Below are positions 1 to 5,589 of a stretch of 5,590 bases of DNA, one piece after another. The notes below the pieces were generated by a model, which saw only the letters and a program-made list of their open reading frames with translations, did no database searches and was not told where the DNA came from. Origin of the DNA: Mollicutes bacterium. Its GTDB lineage: Bacteria; Bacillota_I; Bacilli_A; RF39; UBA660. Where the stretch lies: contig JAAZHN010000116.1 in assembly GCA_012510695.1 (NCBI GenBank), forward strand, positions 1 to 5,590, written 5' to 3'. A program made the position numbers and the translations under genes. Each line of letters begins with the position of its first letter. The stretch's first letter is position 1.

Positions 1-504
1 ATATCTTCTTCTATTTTATTAATAGCTTTTATCTGTGGCATTATATTAATTTTATTTGTTGGTTTAAAAGAAAAAGAATTAGATGAAATAGAAACTGTCA
101 ATTATACCCAGACAGAAAAAAATGAGTTTCAAGAGAAGTTTATCTTTGCTCAGAAAAAAGCAATTGCTTGGTTAATTTTAGGAATAATTATTGTATTAAT
201 TTTAAAGTTATTAAAGGTAAATAATTTTCTAATAATTGGTTACTTATTAATCTGTGTAAGCTTTGCAACATATACTTATGCTTATCATTTAATTTTAAGA
301 AACAAATATAAAAAATATAAATTATTAAATAAAGATCGATACCGTAATCAATTATTAATTGATAAGGTTTGCTCTATTATATTATTAACTTCAATTATTA
401 TTTTCTTAATTGCAGGATTTATTTTCAATCTGTGGCACCCAGGCTGGGTTGTAATTATATTTGGTTGTATCTTCTGTGTTCTTGCTAGTATTATTTTAGA
501 ATAA
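1..504 (+). CDS. Polytopic membrane protein of unknown function, 3' part only
   Basis: Frame 1 is open from the first base of the window to a TAA stop, giving 167 codons with no ATG, GTG or TTG in frame, so the start lies to the left of the window. The protein has about five hydrophobic segments, near residues 3-21, 53-71, 75-98, 121-143 and 147-166 of the visible part. Two charged stretches lie between them: an acidic/polar one (about 22-52) and a strongly basic one (about 100-116, rich in K, R and Y). The last two helices are joined by NLWHPGW. A Trp-rich turn before a final helix resembles the C-terminal membrane domains attached to some XRE-type regulators in Firmicutes, but this is only a weak resemblance and the N-terminal half is unseen. 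I do not recognise the family. Codon use matches the neighbouring genes. The gene converges on ffh and ends at a shared terminator. Confidence 0.75.
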   Translation: MSSSILLIAFICGIILILFVGLKEKELDEIETVNYTQTEKNEFQEKFIFAQKKAIAWLILGIIIVLILKLLKVNNFLIIGYLLICVSFATYTYAYHLILRNKYKKYKLLNKDRYRNQLLIDKVCSIILLTSIIIFLIAGFIFNLWHPGWVVIIFGCIFCVLASIILE

Positions 505-540
505 AAAAGAGTTGCTTCATAATGAAGTAACTCTTTTTTT
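503..540. terminator. Bidirectional intrinsic terminator between convergent genes
   Basis: An 11-bp stem pairs GAGTTGCTTCA (509-519) with TGAAGTAACTC (523-533) around a TAA loop, with one G-T wobble position. It is flanked by six A on the left (503-508) and seven T on the right (534-540), so it reads as hairpin plus U-tract on both strands. It overlaps the stop codon of the left-hand membrane gene and lies 5 bases from the stop of ffh, so it should end both transcripts. Confidence 0.9.
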
Positions 541-544
541 GTTG

Positions 545-1852
545 TTAAAATGGTAATTTCCCACCACTGTTTTTCATTTGTTTCATCATCGTTTTCATTT
601 GTTCAAACTGCTTTAGAAGTCTATTAATCTCTTCAACACTTCTTCCAGAACCCTTGGCTATTCTGATTTTTCTTTGGGCTTTTAAAATATCTGGATTTCT
701 TCTTTCTTCTTTAGTCATCGATAAAATAATTGCTTCAACATGCGCCATTTGTTTAGGATCAATATTAACGTTACTAAGTCCCATTTGTCTTGCTTGAGGA
801 AGCATTTTCAAGATATTTTCAAGTGGTCCTAGTTTTCTTATTTGCTTAATAGAGCCTAAAAAATCCTCTAAATCAAATTTCCCTTTTCGCATTTTTCTTG
901 CAGCACTTTCCGCAAAATCTTTATCAATTGTACTTTCAACTTTCTCAGCAATTGATAATATATCCCCCATATCAAGTATACGTTCTGCCATTCTTTCTGG
1001 GTAAAACTCACTAAGCCCATCTAACTTTTCTGAATCGCCAACAAATTTTATTGGAACATTTGTTAGGTGTCTAACTGTAAGAGCTACTCCACCTTTAGTA
1101 TCTCCATCCATTTTAGTTAAAATACAACCAGTTAAAGATAATTTATCATTAAATCCTTTTATAACATTAATCGCATCTTGTCCCATCATCGCATCAACAA
1201 TTAAAATAGTCTCATCAGGATTAACAAACTCTGATATACTTTCTAATTCATCCATTAATTCATCATCAATATGTAGTCTTCCTGCTGTATCGATAATTAT
1301 ATAATCTAAATCATTATCTTTAGCAAAGTTAAGGGCATTTTTGGCAATCTCAACTGGGTTATTTTTCCCCTCTTCATAAACGGGAACATTTAGTTGTTTA
1401 CCAACTTCTTTTAATTGATCAATTGCCGCTGGACGATATATATCACAAGCAACAAGAAGTGGTTTACGATTATGTTTTTTTCTTAAATAATTAGCTAATT
1501 TACCAGCTGTAGTAGTTTTTCCACCACCTTGTAGACCACAAAGCATTAAAACAGCTGGCTTTTTAGTAACTTCTAATGAAACATAATCAGATCCTAATAA
1601 ACTTATTAATTCATCTTTAACTATTTTTATAAATAACTCTTCTGGCTTTAACTTGCCTTCAACTTCTTCTCCTAGGGCTTTTTCTTTAATATTATTAACA
1701 AATTCTTTAGCAACTTCATAATTAACATCCGCCTCTAAAAGAGCCATCCTAATTTCTCTGATTGCATCTCCAATATTACTTTCGTTAATTCTCCCCATAT
1801 TTCTAATATTTTTGATCGCTTCATTAATTCGATCACCCATATATTCAAACAT
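545..1852 (-). CDS. ffh: Signal recognition particle GTPase Ffh (SRP54)
   Basis: Ffh is the protein subunit of the signal recognition particle. It binds SRP RNA and hydrophobic signal sequences on translating ribosomes and docks on FtsY at the membrane, with mutual GTP hydrolysis. The 435-residue product has all three domains. The N domain (about 1-90) carries MALLEADV at 36-43. The G domain (about 98-295) has the P-loop GLQGGGKT (106-113), DIYRPAA (137-143), DTAGR (188-192) and TKMDGDTKGG (246-255). The M domain (about 300-435) has a Met-rich hydrophobic section and the SRP-RNA-binding block RIAKGSG (397-403) followed by NRLLKQFEQMK. The length is close to the usual bacterial size (about 445). 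The start is fixed by an excellent AGGAGGT site four bases upstream. The closing G-domain loop reads GDSEK (272-276) where GxGEK is more common. It is the last gene of the operon. Confidence 0.98.
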   Translation of the reverse strand: MFEYMGDRINEAIKNIRNMGRINESNIGDAIREIRMALLEADVNYEVAKEFVNNIKEKALGEEVEGKLKPEELFIKIVKDELISLLGSDYVSLEVTKKPAVLMLCGLQGGGKTTTAGKLANYLRKKHNRKPLLVACDIYRPAAIDQLKEVGKQLNVPVYEEGKNNPVEIAKNALNFAKDNDLDYIIIDTAGRLHIDDELMDELESISEFVNPDETILIVDAMMGQDAINVIKGFNDKLSLTGCILTKMDGDTKGGVALTVRHLTNVPIKFVGDSEKLDGLSEFYPERMAERILDMGDILSIAEKVESTIDKDFAESAARKMRKGKFDLEDFLGSIKQIRKLGPLENILKMLPQARQMGLSNVNIDPKQMAHVEAIILSMTKEERRNPDILKAQRKIRIAKGSGRSVEEINRLLKQFEQMKTMMKQMKNSGGKLPF

Positions 1853-1856
1853 TGTT

Positions 1857-1864
1857 ACCTCCTA
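1857..1864 (-). promoter_or_regulatory. ffh ribosome binding site overlapping the ylxM stop
   Basis: On the minus strand the sequence is TAGGAGGT, then AACA, then the ffh ATG. AGGAGGT is a near-perfect match to the anti-Shine-Dalgarno sequence. The first bases are the TAG stop of ylxM, so a ribosome terminating on ylxM sits on the ffh initiation site, which suggests coupled translation. Confidence 0.85.
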
Positions 1865-2152
1865 AAGATGTTTTTCTATTTCTTCTTGAACTTCTTGATC
1901 AAGTTTATTAATTATTTTCCTAATGTTTTCTTTTTTATTTTTTAACTTTAATTTATCTTCATAGTCTTTTAATTTTTTAACTATTGTATCTAATTGTTTA
2001 GAAACAGCATTTTTACTAACTGACTCTATTTCAGCAATTTCTTGCATAGTTAAATTTTCAAAGTAATATTTTTCAAAATAAAATCTTTGTTTTTCTGTTA
2101 ATAATTCTCCATAATAATCATAAAGTTCATTAAGTAAGATAATTTCTTCCAT
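1862..2152 (-). CDS. ylxM: YlxM family HTH protein, SRP-associated (UPF0122)
   Basis: This small 96-residue protein belongs to the YlxM family, usually encoded next to ffh and ftsY in Firmicutes and Mollicutes. In streptococci the family has been linked to SRP function, where it modulates the Ffh/FtsY GTPase cycle. The family signature is clear at the N-terminus: LNELYDYYGELLTEKQ (7-22) followed by a Tyr/Phe-rich helix. A sigma-70 region 4-like helix-turn-helix follows at about 35-60 (LTMQEIAEIESVSKNAVSKQ), then a charged, Lys/Glu-rich helical tail. The ATG overlaps the TAA stop of ftsY by one base (TAATG). The best ribosome binding site, AAGGA (2162-2166), lies inside the end of ftsY, nine bases upstream. 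The stop forms part of the ffh ribosome binding site. The length is slightly below the family's usual ~105-110. Confidence 0.93.
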   Translation of the reverse strand: MEEIILLNELYDYYGELLTEKQRFYFEKYYFENLTMQEIAEIESVSKNAVSKQLDTIVKKLKDYEDKLKLKNKKENIRKIINKLDQEVQEEIEKHL

Positions 2153-3123
2153 TACATCAAATCCTTAAACAAACCATAAATATAGTTTTCTATATCAAAT
2201 GATTTTAAATCTGTTTCTTTCTCACCAAGACCAACAAACTTAACAGGGATATTCACTTCTTCTTTAATTGCTAAAACTATACCGCCTTTAGCAGTACCAT
2301 CTAATTTTGTTAAAACTATTCCTGTAATATTAGTAATTTCTTTAAATCCTTTTGCTTGCATAATACCATTTTGACCAGTTGTAGCATCAATTATTAATAA
2401 AGTTTCCTGGGGCGCTCCTTCAATATGGCGATTTATTACTTTATTTATTTTTTCTAACTCGGCCATTAAATTAGCTTTATTTTGAAGTCTTCCTGCAGTA
2501 TCAATTAAAACTAGGTCAACATTTTCTTCTTTGGCACTTACTAGGCCATCAAAAACCACACCAGCTGGATCTGAGTTTTCTTGACCAAAGAATAATGAGT
2601 TTGTTCTTTTAGCCCACTCTTCAAGTTGCGGTACCGCTCCTGCTCTAAAGGTATCTCCTGCGATTAGCATAACCTTCTTACCTTCATTATGATATTTGTG
2701 AGCAATTTTTCCAATCGTTGTTGTTTTTCCAACCCCATTAACTCCCACAAATAAAATAACTGTTGGCCCATTTTCATTAAATGTTATTTTATCACTTAAT
2801 GATGAGCCATCAACATATAATAAAAGTAATTCATCAACTATTACTTCATTTAAGTATTCGGCATCAGTAATATTTTCTTCTTTAACTCTTTTTCTTAAAG
2901 CTTCAATAAAAGTAAATACTGTTTTAACACCAATATCTGCCATTATTAAAATATTTTCTAATTCTTCAAAGTACTCTTCATTTACTTTATTATATTTTAT
3001 TCCTAAGACATTTAATTTAGAAACAAATTCTTTTCTTGTTTTTTCTAATCCTTCATCATATTTTTTTATATCATTTTCATCTTTTGTTTTGATTTTTTTC
3101 TTAAAAATTGAAAACAATCCCAT
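2152..3123 (-). CDS. ftsY: Signal recognition particle receptor FtsY
   Basis: FtsY is the membrane-associated receptor GTPase that docks SRP-ribosome complexes for delivery to the Sec translocon. The 323-residue product has the NG core: a helical N domain (about 25-110) and a G domain with P-loop GVNGVGKT (127-134), DTFRAGA (157-163), DTAGR (208-212), TKLDGTAKGG (272-281) and the closing loop GLGEK (298-302). DTFRA and GLGE separate it from its paralogue Ffh, and it lacks an M domain. The N-terminus, MGLFSIFKKKIKTK, is a short amphipathic basic stretch suited to direct lipid contact. The long acidic A domain of enterobacterial FtsY is absent, as is usual in Firmicutes. The start is supported by AGGTGA (3128-3133) four bases upstream. 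The gene ends one base into ylxM. Confidence 0.98.
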   Translation of the reverse strand: MGLFSIFKKKIKTKDENDIKKYDEGLEKTRKEFVSKLNVLGIKYNKVNEEYFEELENILIMADIGVKTVFTFIEALRKRVKEENITDAEYLNEVIVDELLLLYVDGSSLSDKITFNENGPTVILFVGVNGVGKTTTIGKIAHKYHNEGKKVMLIAGDTFRAGAVPQLEEWAKRTNSLFFGQENSDPAGVVFDGLVSAKEENVDLVLIDTAGRLQNKANLMAELEKINKVINRHIEGAPQETLLIIDATTGQNGIMQAKGFKEITNITGIVLTKLDGTAKGGIVLAIKEEVNIPVKFVGLGEKETDLKSFDIENYIYGLFKDLM

Positions 3124-3127
3124 AACA

Positions 3128-3134
3128 TCACCTA
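3128..3134 (-). promoter_or_regulatory. ftsY ribosome binding site overlapping the prepilin stop
   Basis: On the minus strand the junction reads TAGGTGA, then TGTT, then the ftsY ATG. TAG is the prepilin stop and AGGTGA is the ftsY ribosome binding site. The overlap ties ftsY translation to the upstream pilin-like gene and is the best evidence that the two are read from one message. Confidence 0.75.
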
Positions 3135-3590
3135 TTTTCTACAAGAAACTCCGTTTAAATCAATGAATTCTTCACCTTCAAAACGATACATTTTTAAAAC
3201 TACATCGTTATCATCAATTTTTTTATTTGAATCATCTAATTTTTGACAATGATTTGCTGTATCAGTAAAATAATCACCAACTTTTAACATTCCTAAAGTT
3301 ACTTCGATACCAAGAGCTGCACAAGCTTGCCTTTCAATTTCCTTATCGGCATTTTCAGGAACACAATTAGTATTTAACCTCGGAGTAGTACAGTTATGAC
3401 AATCTTTTAAATTTTTATCAACTGCATAAACTCTGATTGCATCTTTAAGTTGGTTTTGCATTATTTCATCAAGTTTTTTTCGTGAGTGATCAGAACCACC
3501 AAAAAAATTTGTCGCGACTAAAGTAACAATAAGTCCCAGAATAACAATTACCGCAATTAATTCCACTAAAGTAAAACCATTCTTTTTCAT
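3132..3590 (-). CDS. Type IV pilin-like prepilin (class III signal peptide)
   Basis: The 152-residue product starts MKKNG/FTLVELIAVIVILG, a textbook prepilin peptidase site. It has a short basic leader, cleavage expected after Gly5, Phe as first mature residue, Glu at mature position 5, and a hydrophobic assembly helix to about residue 30. Prepilins of this kind are membrane-held until built into type IV, competence (ComGC-like) or type II secretion pseudopili. The soluble part (31-152) carries six cysteines, at 64, 67, 76, 90, 115 and 150, and matches no pilin subfamily that I can name. No prepilin peptidase, assembly ATPase or second pilin is in the window. The gene heads the operon: its TAG stop lies in the ftsY ribosome binding site. 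A GGTGA site (3596-3600) lies five bases before the ATG. Its role is unknown; ComGC or a minor pseudopilin are possibilities. Confidence 0.9.
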   Translation of the reverse strand: MKKNGFTLVELIAVIVILGLIVTLVATNFFGGSDHSRKKLDEIMQNQLKDAIRVYAVDKNLKDCHNCTTPRLNTNCVPENADKEIERQACAALGIEVTLGMLKVGDYFTDTANHCQKLDDSNKKIDDNDVVLKMYRFEGEEFIDLNGVSCRK

Positions 3591-3606
3591 TTATATCACC
3601 ATTAAC

Positions 3607-3615
3607 ATTATATCA
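3607..3615 (-). promoter_or_regulatory. Candidate extended -10 promoter of the prepilin-SRP operon
   Basis: On the minus strand this reads TGATATAAT, a perfect TATAAT with the TGn extension. No good -35 lies 16-18 bases upstream; TTGTCA (3621-3626) is only eight bases away and cannot pair with it. An extended -10 can work without a -35. Transcription would begin near 3600, leaving a leader of about ten bases that starts at or within the GGTGA ribosome binding site. Placement is inferred from sequence only. Confidence 0.5.
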
Positions 3616-3633
3616 TTAATTGACAATTAGACC

Positions 3634-3662
3634 TAGACATTTCAAGAGAAAAGTTGTATAAT
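3634..3662 (+). promoter_or_regulatory. Sigma-A type promoter of rnjA
   Basis: TAGACA at 3634-3639 matches the -35 consensus at five of six positions. It is followed after exactly 17 bases by a perfect TATAAT at 3657-3662. The expected start is near 3669, giving a leader of about 33 bases before the ATG at 3703. The leader has no obvious hairpin or riboswitch. It lies back-to-back with the promoter of the opposite operon. Confidence 0.75.
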
Positions 3663-3690
3663 CATTTTAGTCAAATAACTTTATTGTTTG

Positions 3691-3696
3691 AAAGGA
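3691..3696 (+). promoter_or_regulatory. rnjA ribosome binding site; sets the start at 3703
   Basis: AAAGGA lies six bases before the ATG at 3703, the normal spacing. An in-frame TTG at 3688 would put this site inside the coding region and leaves no comparable site upstream of itself, so the ATG is preferred. Confidence 0.85.
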
Positions 3697-3702
3697 AATT
3701 AT

Positions 3703-5370
3703 ATGAAAAATGAAAAAACGACCAACGTTTTTGCTTTAGGTGGTCTAGGCGAAGTTGGTAAGAATATGTACATTATCGAGCATGATACTGAACTTTTTAT
3801 TATTGATGCTGGAGTAATGTTTCCAGAAAGTGATTTATTAGGAATTGATTATGTTATTCAAGATATAACATATTTAACTCAAAATAAAGACAAGATTAAA
3901 GGGTTAATAATAACTCATGGACATGAAGACCACATTGGTGGAATATCTTTCTTATTACAAGCAATCGATATTCCAATTATTTATGCACCAAATATTGCTG
4001 CGGCGATAATTCGTCATAAATTAGAAGATCGTAATATTAAATACGATAAAATTGAAATCTATGATAAAGAAACTATTATTGAGACTAAGTATTTTAAAGT
4101 AGAATTTATTAATACTACCCATTCAATTCCTGATAGTTTTTGTTTAGTGTTCCATACTCCAAATGGCGTTGTTGTAACTACTGGAGATTTTAAGTTTGAT
4201 TTAACTCCAATCGGACCTATGGCGGATTTACATAAAATGGCTGAAATCGGTAAAAAAGGTGTAAAATTATTACTTAGTGATAGCACTAATGCCCTTGTCT
4301 CAGGTTATTCTAAGAGTGAAAGTGTTGTTGATGAGGCCTTATCTGATATATTTGCAAAACATTTAGGAAGAATAATTATTGCAACCTTTGCTTCTAACCT
4401 TTTTAGAGTAAAACACATTATTGAAACATGTAAAAAGAATAACCGTAAGGTTTTAGTTTTTGGTCGTAGTATGGAGATGACTATCGATATTGCCTTTAAA
4501 AGTGGTCTTTTAACTGATAAAACAACAATTATAAACGCAAATGAAGCAAAAAATTTCAAGAAAAACGAAATATGTATTCTTTGTACTGGTTCGCAAGGTG
4601 AACCACTAGCGGCATTATCAAGAATCGCTAATGGAACTCATAAACAGATTCAACTGATACCCGATGATATAGTTATCTTCTCATCAAGTCCAATTCCTGG
4701 AAATGCTAGTAGTATTAATCGAATTATTAATAAATTATATTTAAAAGGGGTTAAAGTATTTACTAATCAAGAATTATCTGATATTCATACTTCAGGTCAC
4801 GGTAAGACTGAAGAATTGAAATTAATTTTAAGACTATTTAAACCTGAATATTTTATGCCTATGCATGGTGAATATAGAATGCTTAAAGCCCACGCAGACC
4901 TAGCTATAGAATGCGAGGTAAAAAAAGAAAATATTTTCATTATGGGAAATGGTGAAGTATTATCTTTAGGTAAAGAACAAGTATTTAAAAATAAAACTGT
5001 TCCTTCTGGAGATGTTTATGTAGATGGTTCAAGAATTGGTGATGTAGGCTCTGTTGTTATTAGAGATCGTAAGCTAATGAGTAAAGATGGAATCTTAATT
5101 GCAATTATCAATTTAGATGCTAAAAATAAGAAATTACTAATTAAACCAAATGTTACTACTAGAGGTTTTATCCTAGTCAATGAAAATTTAGATCTAGTCC
5201 AAAAAATTGAAACTAAGATTGAAGCAACTATTACTAAATTTTTTCAAAGTAACACTTATAACTTAGTAGATTTAAAAAATCAAATCATCTTAGAGTTAAA
5301 TCCATTTATTAATGATTTAACTGGTAGAAGACCGATTATTATGCCTGTAATAATGGAAATTAACGAATAA
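3703..5370 (+). CDS. rnjA: Ribonuclease J (RNase J1 type, beta-CASP metallo-beta-lactamase fold)
   Basis: RNase J is a two-metal 5'-to-3' exonuclease and endonuclease that matures and degrades RNA in Firmicutes. With the ATG at 3703 the protein has 555 residues, the usual J1 size. The metallo-beta-lactamase motifs are complete: IIDAG (33-37), THGHEDHIGG (71-80; His72, His74, Asp76, His77), TTHSIPDS (138-145) and TGDFKFD (160-166). The beta-CASP insert has LLSDSTNA (190-197), ATFASN (227-232) and FGRSME (253-258). ILCTGSQGEPLAALSRIANG (292-311) favours J1 over J2. SSSPIPGN (327-334), SDIHTSGHG (359-367) and MPMHGEYR (385-392) complete the active site. The C-terminal domain (about 440-555) ends RRPIIMPVIME as in J1 proteins. 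It has its own promoter and terminator, so it is probably monocistronic. Assignment to J1 rather than J2 is by motif reading only. Confidence 0.96.
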   Translation: MKNEKTTNVFALGGLGEVGKNMYIIEHDTELFIIDAGVMFPESDLLGIDYVIQDITYLTQNKDKIKGLIITHGHEDHIGGISFLLQAIDIPIIYAPNIAAAIIRHKLEDRNIKYDKIEIYDKETIIETKYFKVEFINTTHSIPDSFCLVFHTPNGVVVTTGDFKFDLTPIGPMADLHKMAEIGKKGVKLLLSDSTNALVSGYSKSESVVDEALSDIFAKHLGRIIIATFASNLFRVKHIIETCKKNNRKVLVFGRSMEMTIDIAFKSGLLTDKTTIINANEAKNFKKNEICILCTGSQGEPLAALSRIANGTHKQIQLIPDDIVIFSSSPIPGNASSINRIINKLYLKGVKVFTNQELSDIHTSGHGKTEELKLILRLFKPEYFMPMHGEYRMLKAHADLAIECEVKKENIFIMGNGEVLSLGKEQVFKNKTVPSGDVYVDGSRIGDVGSVVIRDRKLMSKDGILIAIINLDAKNKKLLIKPNVTTRGFILVNENLDLVQKIETKIEATITKFFQSNTYNLVDLKNQIILELNPFINDLTGRRPIIMPVIMEINE

Positions 5371-5412
5371 AAAAAGATAGTGTGAATATATTAACTTCAT
5401 ACTATCTTTTTT
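5369..5412 (+). terminator. Intrinsic terminator of rnjA
   Basis: GATAGTGTGAA (5376-5386) pairs with TTCATACTATC (5396-5406) with one G-T wobble around a nine-base loop, followed by six T (5407-5412). Seven A precede the stem (5369-5375), overlapping the rnjA stop codon, so it could also work on the other strand. Confidence 0.9.
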
Positions 5413-5463
5413 ATTTGGTTTAATTAAATTTACTTAAACTACTGAAATTAAAAAACTGTATTT

Positions 5464-5488
5464 TGAAGTGAACCCCAAATAGTTCACA
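5464..5488 (-). repeat. Putative IS terminal inverted repeat
   Basis: The 25-base end starts with TG at 5464-5465 on the + strand, as IS3-family ends do. It holds an internal perfect inverted repeat, GTGAAC (5468-5473) and GTTCAC (5482-5487), around an eight-base spacer. Its partner repeat would lie beyond the right edge. The 51 bases between the rnjA terminator and this repeat (5413-5463) hold nothing I recognise. Confidence 0.55.
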
Positions 5489-5510
5489 AAAATAAAAAAG
5501 TGATTTTTAA

Positions 5511-5542
5511 AAGAAGTAATTTAATTTACTTCTTATTTTTTT
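5511..5542 (+). terminator. Hairpin with T-run inside the IS end
   Basis: A perfect nine-base stem pairs AAGAAGTAA (5511-5519) with TTACTTCTT (5526-5534) around a six-base loop, followed by A and seven T (5536-5542). It has terminator form on the + strand, where it would stop transcription entering the IS from rnjA. On the minus strand the following T-run is only four bases, so termination of the transposase message is less certain. Confidence 0.65.
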
Positions 5543-5589
5543 AACTTTAATCTTTTAGTATTGTAAAATAGTATCCATTCTTCGACCAT
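5533..5589 (-). pseudogene. C-terminal tail of an IS3-type transposase (OrfB), partial and probably disrupted
   Basis: The minus-strand frame entering from the right edge reads VEEWILFYNTKRLKLKK and then TAA (5533-5535). The pattern of an acidic/aromatic helix, FYNTKR and a basic run fits the end of the integrase-core (DDE) OrfB of IS3-family elements. Intact members normally continue after the basic run with a G-L/M-S-P-V/I-Q/E-Y-R block, which is missing here. The stop follows a run of seven A. One extra A would extend the frame to another TAA at 5507-5509, with the residues IRSKLNYFF. This suggests a frameshift, deletion or decay, but only 18 codons are visible and the gene could instead be a short variant. 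The Met at 5589 is internal, not a start. Confidence 0.45.

Noticed and set aside
3620..3625. Perfect TTGACA as a + strand -35 for rnjA
   Set aside because: It lies 31 bases from TATAAT at 3657, and no -10-like hexamer is at 16-18 bases. TAGACA at 3634 has correct spacing.
3607..3626. TTGTCA/TATAAT pair on the minus strand as a full promoter
   Set aside because: The spacer is only eight bases. The TATAAT is kept as an extended -10 promoter instead.
3669..3674. TTGACT on the minus strand as a -35 for the operon
   Set aside because: The hexamer 17 bases downstream (TTTCTC) is not a -10, and the nearby TATAC is only about ten bases away.
3663..3702. Riboswitch or leader attenuator upstream of rnjA
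   Set aside because: The leader is only about 33 bases with no convincing stem or U-tract.
4059..4286. 75-codon open frame on the minus strand
   Set aside because: It lies wholly antisense to conserved RNase J motifs, has no ribosome binding site evidence and no recognisable domain.
4305..4559. 84-codon open frame on the minus strand
   Set aside because: It is antisense to the beta-CASP region of RNase J; its hydrophobic look comes from reading the reverse of AT-rich coding sequence.
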